A stretch of 21,065 bases of DNA from Candidatus Rifleibacteriota bacterium (GCA_022704885.1 JAKJFO010000052.1:1-21065), one strand, 5' to 3'. Positions 1 through 9,426 are shown, counted from the first letter of the stretch. Numbers and translations are program-made. Notes: a model not told the origin generated them from the letters alone.

Positions 1-1009
1 TGTCGGAGATGCCGGCATCGTTCACCAGGCCTGGCGGTGCAGGAACAACCGATTTCAGATCGAGGGGAAGCAGATCGTAAATTTTCTGCAGATACATGCC
101 GGGCGCGTGGCTGCGAGCTTTACCGGGGCCACGCATTTCGCCGTCGGCCAGAACCAGTTTACCATCGGCGTAAATGTTGTTGGGTAGCGCGCAGTGCTGA
201 AATTTAAGAGCTTTGAAGGGCAGTTTGGTAACCAGGTCGTTATCGAAAACCCAGCGCTGCATATCGGGAAACCGCTTTTTGAAAGCCTTTACGAATTCGT
301 CGTTGCCGATGCGTGGCCCGGCATATGTGTAAACGCCCTGAATGTTCAGACCATCATCGGCCAGTCGGCAGGCGGCCAGCGGCGCAATGCCGGCGCCGAG
401 GCTGTGCCCGGTGATCCACAGGCGCTTGGGTGTGCCTGCCATGTGGCTGTCTATATACTTTTTGAGGTCGTCGTAGGCGACTTCCATGGCGTTATACAGG
501 CCGCGATGTACCTTGACGCCCCATCCCCACCAGAGAATGCGCTTTTTGAAAAAGTTGAAATCGGTTAGTATCCAGTCGTAGGCGAACTTGGTCGGGCTGA
601 ACTTTTTGTTCTTACTGCTTTCAGAACCTCTGAACGCGACTATAACCAGCTTATCATTCGACATGACGACAGCCTGGGTGTCGGCAGTCTTTTCGCGAAC
701 GTCGATAAAATCAAAGCGATCGATGCCAAGTGGTTCGAAGATTTCCTTGAATCTCTTTTTGAATTCAAGAAAATTCGCGACATCCATGCGGTTTTCATAG
801 GTGTTGTGGGCGGCATACATCAACAGGTAGGCATTCACCAGACTGTGCCCGACTGCCTTGTCTTCGAATACGCGCTCGTAGCAGTCCGCGCCCTGAACCA
901 TCTGCGCGCTGACAGACACGCTGATCAGCAGCACCAGGGTGATACTCAATACCAGAATTCTGAACCAGACATTGCTGAACTTATGCTGTGTACTCATTTT
1001 GTTACTCAT
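1..1009 (-). CDS. Secreted class 3 (alpha/beta hydrolase) lipase, partial
   Basis: Predicted exported lipase/esterase. The 336 residues visible run off the left edge, so the C-terminus is missing. Residues 13-35 form a signal peptide or anchor ending near VSVSAQ. The lipase 3 pattern is clear: FRGSE at 127-131 for the oxyanion side, nucleophile elbow GHSLG at 201-205 (Ser203), YAGPRIGN at 229-236, Asp258 in DNDLVTKLP, and His301 in SHAPGMY. The full Ser-Asp-His triad is therefore present. I chose the ATG at 1007-1009 because GGAGA lies just upstream; an in-frame ATG at 995-997 is the alternative. The gene diverges from the one at 1166. Substrate is unknown; family membership is firm, lipid specificity is inferred. 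Confidence 0.85.
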   Translation of the reverse strand, partial: MSNKMSTQHKFSNVWFRILVLSITLVLLISVSVSAQMVQGADCYERVFEDKAVGHSLVNAYLLMYAAHNTYENRMDVANFLEFKKRFKEIFEPLGIDRFDFIDVREKTADTQAVVMSNDKLVIVAFRGSESSKNKKFSPTKFAYDWILTDFNFFKKRILWWGWGVKVHRGLYNAMEVAYDDLKKYIDSHMAGTPKRLWITGHSLGAGIAPLAACRLADDGLNIQGVYTYAGPRIGNDEFVKAFKKRFPDMQRWVFDNDLVTKLPFKALKFQHCALPNNIYADGKLVLADGEMRGPGKARSHAPGMYLQKIYDLLPLDLKSVVPAPPGLVNDAGISD

Positions 1010-1023
1010 TTCTCCATGTAGAT

Positions 1024-1052
1024 AGTATAACCCCTTCATCTTTCAGCCGCAA
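1024..1052 (-). promoter_or_regulatory. Candidate sigma-70 promoter of the lipase gene
   Basis: On the minus strand TTGCGG is followed after 17 nt by TATACT. The leader would be only about 8 nt, just enough for the GGAGA ribosome site. Assigned by eye. Confidence 0.45.
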
Positions 1053-1104
1053 GTCAATAATAGAGCAGCTTTTGCAGAAGCATGACTTTGCTGAATTCAA
1101 TAGT

Positions 1105-1133
1105 TTGCTCAACCATGTTGCTTGGAGTAGGAT
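1105..1133 (+). promoter_or_regulatory. Candidate sigma-70 promoter for the 1166-5084 operon
   Basis: TTGCTC, a 17-nt spacer and TAGGAT lie about 33 nt before the ATG at 1166. The 156-bp divergent gap has room for promoters in both directions. Confidence 0.4.
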
Positions 1134-1165
1134 GAATCAGATCAAAAGGTCAGGGAGGCTGCATT

Positions 1166-2974
1166 ATGCGAGCGAAGTTTGTGATGATTCTGCTGTTGCT
1201 GGCGTTATTCGCCACGGCAGCTATGGCTGCTGAGGAATACCAGTGGGAAACGCTGATAAGGGTCAAAACTCCGGCGACGCTCTGGAAGTCGATTGCAGGT
1301 ATCGAAGAACTGCAGCCGGTTATTGCTGCCTGCGCCGATAAAACCTGGGAAATTCTGGCAGGAGAGCATTTTGTTCTGCCGGAAAACTTTGCGGCTGATG
1401 CAATAATGTGTGTTGCCATTGGCAGAAAAAAAGACAGAGGCAACTCTCTGCATGCTGTCTGGAGCGAAAGTCCTGATGGCAAGAGGGTTTACCTTGGTGC
1501 TTTCAGGAGCTTTCTGTCATTATTTGACCGATATCGTTCGAGCAATGAGATAAAAGTCGATGAAATGGCTTTTCCTGAAGCTTTTGCACAGCTTGACCAG
1601 AGCGCGATATTGCAGCTGCGTTTTTTTTCAGAAAGCGCGGTTGCAGATCTCACCGCTGCTCTGATCGCTGAACTGACCAGAGATGAGAAAACCCTCTCTT
1701 TCGGTTGCCGCGAAAATTTGCGCAAATTGCAGCGTAGTCTGCGTAAAGGTGAAATTGACGGGCTGCCGAAAGACCTGCCAGAATGCCCGCTAAAAGGTAA
1801 ATACAGTTTTGATGCTACAGCCCGAAAGTTTGTCTGCAGTCATCAGCAGAAAATGCCGGATTTTGCTACGGCCGATTTTGACAACTTTCAGGCTGGCGCA
1901 TACGACCTGTTAAAGATGTTACAGTGCCTCAGAAGCTTTGTGATAAAGCTGGGCAACGACGCAGACAATCTGACTGTGGAAGCCGAAGTTGCCGAAGACA
2001 CGCCGGCGCTTTCGAGCGATGCGTTTATGGCATATTCGATTCCTGGCTGGTTTACGGGTTTAGCCGACATGCAGATGTTTTCTCAGGCGGCTGACTCGCA
2101 TCTGGTGATGGCCCCCGATCTTTCGGGTTTTCTCGCCAAAATACGAACCCGCGACCCGCAGTTTTTTGAGAGTTTGTTCGGTGAAAGCAGGCCAGAAGAA
2201 TTTATACCGCAGGGGCCGGTACAGATTTCGCTTTTTGGCAATTTCAGCTTCAGACAATATGTATTGCCGCCATTAGCCCTGTCGGTAAACATTTCACCCG
2301 AAAAATATGCTGCTCTCAAGGACTTTGCAATATCGCGGGGCTTGCCGGCACAACCTCAAAAGGTAGAAATTTACGGTCACGAAGCAGAGCTGATCGAGAT
2401 GCCGGTTGAAGGGCACTCGTTCAATCGTCAGGAAAGCGATCAACGCTTGTTCATTTTAGCTGACAGTGAACAGAGAATGTCAGTCTGCGTGGGCGAGCTG
2501 GCAGTCCGCGAAATACTGGCGGTGCTTTGCGGAGAACGCAGGCCGGTTTCACTGTTCGCTGACATCAAACTGCCGGTAAAGCTGGCGTTTGCCTGCCGCG
2601 CCGACGGTATCGGTCAGGGCGTGCTTCAGTATGCCAATTTCAACGCACTGCGTATGGAGGCCAGAGAATGCGAACAGCACCTCGATGAATGGAAAGAGGT
2701 CAACCAGAAAGTTTATGAACAGCTGAGTCCGGGTGGCAGAATACCTGAAGATCTCGCCAGGCTGTGCCCGAGAAATGGCTACTTTCTGGTCGAAGAGAAC
2801 GATTACGAAAAGGTCAGATGTGCTGTCCACAACTATCGTGCGTTTGGTGAAGCGCAGACACTGTTCGTTAAAGCTGATATTCCGGCGGGAAGATGGCTGC
2901 GCGCCTATGTGGTTAAAGACGGGGCAAAACGCCGTCTGATTGTTGATTTTTACCGGCCGGCGGAGGTGAAATAA
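1166..2974 (+). CDS. Secreted protein of unknown function with two pilin-like cysteine modules
   Basis: 602 aa, no family recognised as a whole. Residues 1-22 are a Sec signal peptide ending AMAA. Two similar modules stand out. The first has Cys181, Cys207 in CPLKGKYSF and Cys224 in VCSHQ. The second has Cys502, Cys534 in CPRNGYFLV and Cys552 in RCAVHN. This C...CP-x2-G-x-[YF]...C-x2-H layout resembles the end of many type IV pilin-like proteins. There is no N-terminal prepilin helix. A strong AGGGAGG precedes the ATG by 7 nt. The stop codon is one nucleotide before the start of the VIT/VWA gene, so the two are almost surely co-translated and may work together at the envelope. Function beyond export is not known. 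Confidence 0.8.
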   Translation: MRAKFVMILLLLALFATAAMAAEEYQWETLIRVKTPATLWKSIAGIEELQPVIAACADKTWEILAGEHFVLPENFAADAIMCVAIGRKKDRGNSLHAVWSESPDGKRVYLGAFRSFLSLFDRYRSSNEIKVDEMAFPEAFAQLDQSAILQLRFFSESAVADLTAALIAELTRDEKTLSFGCRENLRKLQRSLRKGEIDGLPKDLPECPLKGKYSFDATARKFVCSHQQKMPDFATADFDNFQAGAYDLLKMLQCLRSFVIKLGNDADNLTVEAEVAEDTPALSSDAFMAYSIPGWFTGLADMQMFSQAADSHLVMAPDLSGFLAKIRTRDPQFFESLFGESRPEEFIPQGPVQISLFGNFSFRQYVLPPLALSVNISPEKYAALKDFAISRGLPAQPQKVEIYGHEAELIEMPVEGHSFNRQESDQRLFILADSEQRMSVCVGELAVREILAVLCGERRPVSLFADIKLPVKLAFACRADGIGQGVLQYANFNALRMEARECEQHLDEWKEVNQKVYEQLSPGGRIPEDLARLCPRNGYFLVEENDYEKVRCAVHNYRAFGEAQTLFVKADIPAGRWLRAYVVKDGAKRRLIVDFYRPAEVK

Positions 2975-2975
2975 C

Positions 2976-5084
2976 ATGAAAAAGCTTTTCTTTGCAATTT
3001 TTATGCTGCTTCTGATACCTCAGCTGCTTCTTTCGGGTACGACGATGACGTTGACCACGCCCTGGTCAAAAGGCGAAGCGGTAAGAATGGTCGAAAGATC
3101 GGTTACGCTGCATGGTGAAAACGGGCTTGTGCTGATGGAGGTTGAAGACAGCTTTCTGAATCTGAGTTCGGTGCAGTGCGAAGGTCTTTATCGTTTCACT
3201 CTGCCGTCCGGAGCTTTTGCCGCCGGTTTCTGGATAAATACCGACGGCAAGGAATGGGTTAAGGGTGAAGTTCGCGAAATCACCGAAGCAAAACAGATTT
3301 ATCACAAGATTACCAGTCGTCTGGTCGATCCTGGCCTGCTTGAACAGAAAGATGGCGAGATTGTCATCAGGGTTTTTCCGGTCGAGCGCAATGCCCGGGT
3401 TGGTATCAGGTTTCGCTGTTATTTCCCGGCTGAGTCAACCGATGGAAATTATCAGTTCCGGCTACCACTCAACTACAGCCCATCTGGATCAGACAACAAT
3501 AATAACCGTAATTCTGAAGACAGCATAAATTTCAGATTTGCAGCCACTTTCAAAGACTCACAGGGAATCGACAAATTCAACTGCAGCGATGAACGGGCTG
3601 CCATAAATGCTTCAGACGCTGAAAAGCAGGTAAAGCTCGAGTATGCCGAAAGCGTTCTGAATGATGTCGAACTGTCATATTCCCTGCAGAACAGCGAAAA
3701 AGTCGCCATGGCTTTTTATCAGGTGCCCGAAGGCAAACGTTTCAGTCTGTTACGCATCGCAGGTAACGAGCTTTCTTCGAACGCCAGAGACCTTCGACTG
3801 GCAGTGATTATTGATGCCAGCGGTTCGATGGGCAGTCTGAACCGGGCAAGAGCTCTCACGCTTTGCGACAAGCTGGCGGCTGCTGGCGGCAATTCGTTGC
3901 AGATATTCGTCAACAACGAAAGCGGCCTGCAGAAAGTCAGTCGTGCAGAACTCGATAATGTAAAATTTTTCGGGCCCACGTTTTGGCAGCATTTCGCCAG
4001 TTTTTCGGCCACAGACTGTGATGGGGTCGTTCTGATAACAGATGGCGAAAATCTCACTCAGACAGTGTTGAAGCAGTTGTGGCTGCATGCTGGTCGCAAG
4101 CCGGTTCGGGTGGTCTATTCAGGAATCGGTTATTCTTCTGACCTTGCGAACATCACTGACCTTTATGGCGGTTGCGATTTTGTGACGCCGGGCAGTGCAG
4201 CAGAAACGGCTGTCACAGGTGTTATCAGAGCGCTGTCGCTAAATGCCTGCCTTTATGACGAAAAAGGCAGTCGTTACCTGCCACTGTATGGCAATCTGTC
4301 GCAGACAGCCTTTTACGTTCTTCCCTTCAAAGAAGGCAAATACCAGGTTAAAGATGGCGGCGGCAAAAGCCTGCTTGACTTCGAGATTACAGCTGGTCAG
4401 GCGTTTGCGCAGATCGCTCCCTGGTTTGTCAGCATCGCTGCCCGCCAGCAGATACGAACGTTAGAGACCATGGAGCAGTCAGAAGCGGTCATCAAAAAGA
4501 TTACCGAACTCGGCATCAGATACGCGCAGGCTACAGATTATACGGCGTTTCTGGCGGTGCCCGACAGCATTGCCAGAGCTAATGCCGACGTTATGAACCC
4601 TGCATATCTGGCGATGTTTGCGGCACCAACTTTTCGCAAGGCCAGACAACAGGCGCGTGCCAAAGCCTGTTATGCCAATCAGCGCGTGTTGATGGGCGCT
4701 GTCGAAATGTATGGTATGGACAATGCAGACTTCAGCAAACTCGAATTCGATCTTTACACCGGTCATCTCAACATCGACGAACTGGTGCGTGGCAAGTATC
4801 TGAAGTCGGCGCTGGTACCGGCGACCAATGAGTGCGAATACCGTTTCCTTGGTGACCCTGCTGGTGACGGGGTGTCATTCTGTGTCGTACATGGCTCGGT
4901 TGAAGATGGCATGACGATGTCAGTCGAAGAAATTGTGCTGAGATACTGCAAGGAGCACAATCTCAATCCTGATGATTTCGATATCCCTTATCACCTCTAC
5001 GACGTCGAGGGAAGCGGCACCGGTATCTGGGAGCTGATGCAAAAATTCGAGCTGCTGCAGACGCTGCTGGCCATTCTGCTGTAA
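2976..5084 (+). CDS. Secreted VIT/VWA-domain protein with C-terminal pilin-like domain
   Basis: 702 aa. Signal peptide at 1-21. Residues about 25-165 look like a VIT domain (inter-alpha-trypsin-inhibitor type, with TEAKQIYHKI at 103-112). Residues about 273-420 are a von Willebrand A domain with the metal-site motif DASGSMG (Asp280, Ser282, Ser284) and a later LITDGE (Asp356). A bridging stretch follows. Residues about 549-640 match the part of a type IV pilin that comes just after the membrane helix: FRKARQQARAKACYANQRV, then Cys565, Cys620 and Cys636 in FCVVHG. The hydrophobic prepilin helix itself is absent. SD GGAGGT overlaps the previous gene's end. VIT/VWA proteins usually bind protein partners through a metal ion; the partner here is unknown. 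It converges with the gene at 5094, with 9 nt between stops. Confidence 0.85.
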   Translation: MKKLFFAIFMLLLIPQLLLSGTTMTLTTPWSKGEAVRMVERSVTLHGENGLVLMEVEDSFLNLSSVQCEGLYRFTLPSGAFAAGFWINTDGKEWVKGEVREITEAKQIYHKITSRLVDPGLLEQKDGEIVIRVFPVERNARVGIRFRCYFPAESTDGNYQFRLPLNYSPSGSDNNNNRNSEDSINFRFAATFKDSQGIDKFNCSDERAAINASDAEKQVKLEYAESVLNDVELSYSLQNSEKVAMAFYQVPEGKRFSLLRIAGNELSSNARDLRLAVIIDASGSMGSLNRARALTLCDKLAAAGGNSLQIFVNNESGLQKVSRAELDNVKFFGPTFWQHFASFSATDCDGVVLITDGENLTQTVLKQLWLHAGRKPVRVVYSGIGYSSDLANITDLYGGCDFVTPGSAAETAVTGVIRALSLNACLYDEKGSRYLPLYGNLSQTAFYVLPFKEGKYQVKDGGGKSLLDFEITAGQAFAQIAPWFVSIAARQQIRTLETMEQSEAVIKKITELGIRYAQATDYTAFLAVPDSIARANADVMNPAYLAMFAAPTFRKARQQARAKACYANQRVLMGAVEMYGMDNADFSKLEFDLYTGHLNIDELVRGKYLKSALVPATNECEYRFLGDPAGDGVSFCVVHGSVEDGMTMSVEEIVLRYCKEHNLNPDDFDIPYHLYDVEGSGTGIWELMQKFELLQTLLAILL

Positions 5085-5093
5085 AAAGCCTTT

Positions 5094-7469
5094 TCACCAC
5101 ATGTATATCTGCAACAGGTTAGCGTAGTCGTCGGTCCAGAGGCTGTAGCCGGGACTGCTTTCCATCTCGTCCCATTTCGCATAGAGCTTGAGAGATTCCA
5201 GATGTTTGGGGTTGCCGGCGGCGACCCAGTCAGCCCGGTTGATCTGGTCGTAATCATACCAGTCGTAACGGGTCGAGTAGCGGGCCGGTTCGTCGAACGA
5301 GCGCAGGCAGGCAATGCCGAGTTCGTCGCAGTTGCGTTTGATCACCGGCGCCAGCTTGAAGTAGCGGTTCGAAATATGAAACAGCAGCAGTCCGTCAGGT
5401 TTGATTTTGGCCTGATAAAGTTTGAAGGCTTCGATGGTCATCAGGTGCACCGGCACCGCATCTGACGAATAGGCATCGAGAATCAGCAGGTCGTAGCTGT
5501 GATCGGGAACAGCCTGCAGACTGACACGGGCATCGCCGACAATGTGCCTGATGCTGGCCTGCGAGTTCTTCAAAAAGGTGAAATACTCGGGGTTCTGCGC
5601 GATTTCGACGACTTTCTGATCGATCTCGAAAAAGTCAAAATGCTGCCAGGGCCGGCCATACCAGGCCAGAGTGCCACAGCCGAGTCCTACCACTCCGATG
5701 TTTTTAAAGTTGCGATTGATGCTGCCAACCCGAAAAACCGATCCTACCGGGCCTTCGCGCGCATAATAAGAAAGCGGGTAACTCATGCGCATGTCGTCGA
5801 TCTTTCGCTCAACGCCATGAAGCGTGGTTCCGTGCGACAGGCAGTAAAAAATATCCTTCACCCCTTCGACTTTAAGATCAGGGTCGACAACTTCACCGTC
5901 GTTTACCAGCCTGGTAACTCTTAAAATGCCGAAAAAACTGCGGTCGATCATGACGATTTTCGGGTCGGAAATAGTCTGAATGAAGGCTGCCAGTGAGATG
6001 CAGAGCAGCAACGCCCAGGCCCCGCGCCGGAAATTATTGAATACATACAGGCTGAGCAGAGCCATGAAGGTCATGAATATTCCGTTTTCGCTGAACAGTT
6101 TGCTGAGGTTCACTTCGTCGAGCCAGCCCGGAAAGTGCAGCAGAAACATGAATACACCGGCAACCATTATGCGGCGCGACATCGCGTATGCCGGGTCGAA
6201 ATAGCTCTCTGATAAATACGAGCACAGGCAGGCCGCTACCAGAAGCGTAAAAGCGTATTCAATCTGAGTTACGAAAATTACCGGTGCCAGCAGGCTGTTG
6301 AAAAGTCCGCCGGCAATGCCGCCGGCCGACATCCAGACATAATAGGAGTTCAGTTGTGCGACTGCCGGTCGATCATCTGCCAGTTTGCCGTGAAAGTAGA
6401 TGCAGACCATGAACATGACGAACAGATGCACCGGAATAGTAAACCATATCCGCTCGATGATTCTGAAGTGATAAAACAGCATTGCCAGCATCACTGCTGG
6501 AAACAGATACCTCTCCCAGCTGATGGCGCGCCAGTAATCTGTGCGCGCAAAAACCAGGATGAACGAGATCAGATACAGCGACAGCGGCAGTACCCAGAGC
6601 AGCGGCACCGATGCGATATCGGTCGCTATGTGAGTGGTGACCGCAAGCATTGCACTGCAAGGAACAAAGCCGAGCAGACACCAGTAAAGCGCCTTTTTCC
6701 AGGTTGGCCGGGTTGGGTCGATGACTGCTGGTTCAGTCTGCTTATGTTCCTGAACCAGACGGTTGAAAAAGTCATCGACATTGGTGAATTCGACATCGGC
6801 GCTATGTTCAGTTGCTGCCGGGTTTTCGGCTACTTTGTCTGCGTCTGTCTGGTCACCGGGATCTGTGCGTTTTGCTTTCCAGAGAAAGATGCAACAGCAC
6901 AGAACCAGCAGAGTCTGCAGAATGTAGATCGCTGACCATAACACGCGCTGCTCAGACAATCGCAGCAGCGGCTCGAAAAGAAACGGGTAAGCAATCAGCG
7001 CCAGCAGGCTTCCCACGTTACTGGCAGCGTAAAGAAAATAGGGGTCAGCAGAGTCGGGCTGGCCGGTTTCTGAATAGTAGCGCTGCAGCAGTGGCGCATT
7101 GGCAGAGATCATGAAAAATAAAAAACCGATCGAACCGGCAAGGCGCGCCAGCAGCCAGCCAGTCGGCCGGGCAGCTGCAAGTTCGGCGCCGGCAGTGTCG
7201 ACATGCAGCGGCAGCAGAATGAAGGCGCCGGTCATCAACAGCAGATGCAGAATCGACTGGCGCTGGCAGCCGAGATATCTGATCGACTTTTCGGCGTAAA
7301 CGTAGCCGGCCAATAACGCCAGCTGAAAAAACAGCATGCAGGTTGTCCAGACCGCCGCTGCGCCGCCGAGATAAGGCAGCAGAATCTTGCCGACCATCGG
7401 CTGAATCAAAAACAGCAGAAACGATCCGACAAATATGCAGACCGTAAAGACTGCTGTAACTATATTCAC
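5094..7469 (-). CDS. Multi-pass membrane protein fused to a spermidine-synthase-like domain
   Basis: 791 aa, the architecture often named fused MFS/spermidine synthase. Residues 1 to about 205 and 260-520 are rich in hydrophobic helices, beginning with FLLFLIQPMVGKILLPYLGG, and are separated by a polar insert at about 200-260. The C-terminal 210 residues form a Rossmann aminopropyltransferase-like fold: GLGCGT at 595-600, acidic Glu615 at the end of beta-2 (FFEID), GDARVSL at 645-651 and LDAYSSDAVPVHL from 664. The canonical DSTDP-type active-site string is replaced by DAYSSDAVP, so polyamine synthesis should not be assumed. The start is GTG with no clear ribosome site. A repeat element ends 11 nt upstream of it. 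The natural arrangement was probably co-transcription behind aspS. Confidence 0.8.
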   Translation of the reverse strand: MNIVTAVFTVCIFVGSFLLFLIQPMVGKILLPYLGGAAAVWTTCMLFFQLALLAGYVYAEKSIRYLGCQRQSILHLLLMTGAFILLPLHVDTAGAELAAARPTGWLLARLAGSIGFLFFMISANAPLLQRYYSETGQPDSADPYFLYAASNVGSLLALIAYPFLFEPLLRLSEQRVLWSAIYILQTLLVLCCCIFLWKAKRTDPGDQTDADKVAENPAATEHSADVEFTNVDDFFNRLVQEHKQTEPAVIDPTRPTWKKALYWCLLGFVPCSAMLAVTTHIATDIASVPLLWVLPLSLYLISFILVFARTDYWRAISWERYLFPAVMLAMLFYHFRIIERIWFTIPVHLFVMFMVCIYFHGKLADDRPAVAQLNSYYVWMSAGGIAGGLFNSLLAPVIFVTQIEYAFTLLVAACLCSYLSESYFDPAYAMSRRIMVAGVFMFLLHFPGWLDEVNLSKLFSENGIFMTFMALLSLYVFNNFRRGAWALLLCISLAAFIQTISDPKIVMIDRSFFGILRVTRLVNDGEVVDPDLKVEGVKDIFYCLSHGTTLHGVERKIDDMRMSYPLSYYAREGPVGSVFRVGSINRNFKNIGVVGLGCGTLAWYGRPWQHFDFFEIDQKVVEIAQNPEYFTFLKNSQASIRHIVGDARVSLQAVPDHSYDLLILDAYSSDAVPVHLMTIEAFKLYQAKIKPDGLLLFHISNRYFKLAPVIKRNCDELGIACLRSFDEPARYSTRYDWYDYDQINRADWVAAGNPKHLESLKLYAKWDEMESSPGYSLWTDDYANLLQIYMW

Positions 7470-7480
7470 GATCTGATCAC

Positions 7481-7634
7481 TATTACTTTGTCACATATGA
7501 ATGTGTGTTTAAAAACAGTCATTGCGAGGAGCGCAGCGACGAAGCAATCTCTCTGACCATGAGATTGCTTCGTCGGGCTGGCGCCCTTCTCGCAATGACG
7601 GCGAAGACACATACTCAATGTTGACAGACCACTA
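7481..7634. mobile_element. 154-bp TA-flanked palindromic element (MITE-like), copy A'
   Basis: Bounded by TA on both sides, with terminal inverted repeats of the type TAGTnnTCTGTCA (right end, reverse strand) and TATTACTTTGTCA (left end). It fills the gap between aspS and the gene at 5094-7469. Its 78-nt core at 7520-7597 folds into a long hairpin and is nearly identical, in inverted orientation, to the core at 20060-20137 (three differences by eye). The flanks CCGT and ACTGTTTTT beside the core are also conserved. It has no coding capacity, so it is non-autonomous. TA flanks suggest mobilisation by an IS630/Tc1-mariner type transposase; this is inference, as none is present here. Confidence 0.75.
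7520..7597. repeat. Large palindrome at the centre of element A'
   Basis: Arms pair as CATTGCGAGGAG / CTTCTCGCAATG outside and GACGAAGCAATCTC / GAGATTGCTTCGTC inside, separated by an asymmetric bulge. The motif resembles a palindromic repeat I recall from many unrelated bacteria. As RNA it would make a stable hairpin between aspS and its downstream neighbour. Confidence 0.8.
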
Positions 7635-9392
7635 TTCGGTGATCTTGAGGTGCAGTTCTTTGAGCTGTTTTTCGGTGGCTTCGGCCGGTGCCTGCATCAG
7701 CAGATCCTGGGCGTTCTGGTTCATCGGGAAAGCGATGACCTCGCGAATATTGGGCTCGTTGGCAAGCAGCATGACGATGCGGTCGACGCCGGGCGCGATA
7801 CCACCATGTGGCGGTGCGCCGAACTTGAAGGCCTTGATCATACCACCGAACTTGTCATCGACAACTTTGTTGTCATAGCCCGCGATTTCAAAGGCTTTAT
7901 ACATGATTTCCGGCAGATGATTGCGGATCGCGCCGGAACTGAGTTCTATGCCGTTGCAGACGATATCATATTGATAAGCTTTGATAGTAAGCGGATCTTT
8001 GGTGAGCAGCGCTTCCATGCCGCCCTGCGGCATCGAGAACGGGTTGTGACTGAACTGGGTAGCGCCGGTTTCTTCGTCCTTTTCGAACATCGGAAAATCG
8101 ACGATCCAGCAGAAGCGATATGCATTCTTTTCGCGCAGATCGAGTTCGTCAGCCAGTCTGATTCTGACCTTTCCGAGAATGACCGATGCCTTGTCGGCAC
8201 TGTCAGCAACGATAAAGATGCCGCTGCCGTCGGGGGCGTTGAACTTCTTGCGCAAAGCCGTTTTGCTGGCATCGCTGAGTGGCTTGGCCAGACTGCCCTT
8301 AATTTCGGCACCGGCGAAAATCAGCGAGGCAAGTCCCTTGGCACCGTTTTCGCGGGCGAAATCTTCGAGGTCTTTCAAAAACTTGCGTGACTTGTCGGCA
8401 ACGTTGTTTACGCACAGGGCGCGCACGACACCACCGCCTTCAACGACCGACTTGAAAGCGTTGAAGTCTGATGCTGCAAAGATATCAGAGACGTCTTCGA
8501 TTTCGAGCCCGTAGCGCAGGTCGGGCTTATCGACACCGTATTTGCGCATGGCATCTTCGTAAGGAATCCGCGGAAACTGTGGTTTGGTGACATCCCAGTC
8601 AGAAAATTCGGTGAACAGGCCATAGAAAAGTTTTTCGAGGTGGGCAAATACATCTTCCTGAGTGGCAAATGACATTTCGACGTCGAGCTGATAAAATTCG
8701 CCGGGCGAGCGGTCGGCGCGGGCGTCTTCGTCTCTGAAACAGGGCGCGATCTGAAAGTAGCGGTCGAAGCCTGAAACCATCAGCAACTGCTTGAACTGCT
8801 GCGGCGCCTGCGGCAGTGCATAGAACTTGCCAGGGTAGAGGCGGCTGGGCACGAGATAGTCGCGGGCACCTTCGGGGGAGCTGCTGGTCAGAATCGGGGT
8901 CTGAAATTCATTGAAGCCCATTTCAGTCATTCGCCGGCGTATGCTGGCGATGACCTTCGAGCGCAGCAGAATGTTCTTATGCAGCTTTTCGCGGCGCAGA
9001 TCGAGAAAGCGGTAGGTCAGGCGCGTAGTTTCAGGAGCGTTGTCTTCGTCGGCAACCTGGAACGGCAGAATATCGGCAGCGCTTTGCACGATTACCGAAC
9101 TGACTTCGACCTCGATTTCGCCGGTTGGCATGTCGCGGTTAATGTTGCTGCCGCGGCTGATGACCTTTCCTTCGATGGTCACTACCGATTCAACTCTGAT
9201 TTTTTCAAAATCACTCTGAGCCTGGCTGCCGGGTGCGGCTACGAGTTGAGTTACGCCGTAGTTGTCGCGCAGGGTAATGAACATGACCCCGCCAAGATCG
9301 CGTTTGCGATGAAGCCAGCCCGAGAGTTTAACCTGTTTGCCACAGTCGGTTCCGCGTAATTCGCCACAGTTGTGAGTTCGGTATATATGCAT
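7632..9392 (-). CDS. aspS: Aspartyl-tRNA synthetase
   Basis: 586 aa, the usual length for bacterial AspRS. It charges tRNA-Asp in the cytoplasm. An N-terminal OB-fold anticodon domain ([11 protein letters not shown] at 25-35) precedes a class II core with motif 2 at about 219-242 ([10 protein letters not shown], then LDVEMSF) and motif 3 at 530-552 ([15 protein letters not shown]). A GAD-type insertion lies between them. Leu33 falls where E. coli AspRS has Leu30 rather than the His of non-discriminating enzymes, so it is more likely Asp-specific; this is a one-residue argument. I chose ATG 9390-9392: AAAGGA sits 8 nt upstream, and the longer reading to 9455 would run into the -35 box. An ATG at 9399-9401 is possible. 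The stop TAG coincides with the end of a repeat element. Confidence 0.95.
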   Translation of the reverse strand: MHIYRTHNCGELRGTDCGKQVKLSGWLHRKRDLGGVMFITLRDNYGVTQLVAAPGSQAQSDFEKIRVESVVTIEGKVISRGSNINRDMPTGEIEVEVSSVIVQSAADILPFQVADEDNAPETTRLTYRFLDLRREKLHKNILLRSKVIASIRRRMTEMGFNEFQTPILTSSSPEGARDYLVPSRLYPGKFYALPQAPQQFKQLLMVSGFDRYFQIAPCFRDEDARADRSPGEFYQLDVEMSFATQEDVFAHLEKLFYGLFTEFSDWDVTKPQFPRIPYEDAMRKYGVDKPDLRYGLEIEDVSDIFAASDFNAFKSVVEGGGVVRALCVNNVADKSRKFLKDLEDFARENGAKGLASLIFAGAEIKGSLAKPLSDASKTALRKKFNAPDGSGIFIVADSADKASVILGKVRIRLADELDLREKNAYRFCWIVDFPMFEKDEETGATQFSHNPFSMPQGGMEALLTKDPLTIKAYQYDIVCNGIELSSGAIRNHLPEIMYKAFEIAGYDNKVVDDKFGGMIKAFKFGAPPHGGIAPGVDRIVMLLANEPNIREVIAFPMNQNAQDLLMQAPAEATEKQLKELHLKITE

Positions 9393-9426
9393 GCGAAGCA
9401 TCCTTTGTCGGTGATTTTCGTCACAG

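Noticed and set aside
7650..8390. Plus-strand 246-codon reading frame
   Set aside because: Lies entirely antisense to aspS, has no ribosome site or recognisable domain, and reflects codon bias of the real gene.
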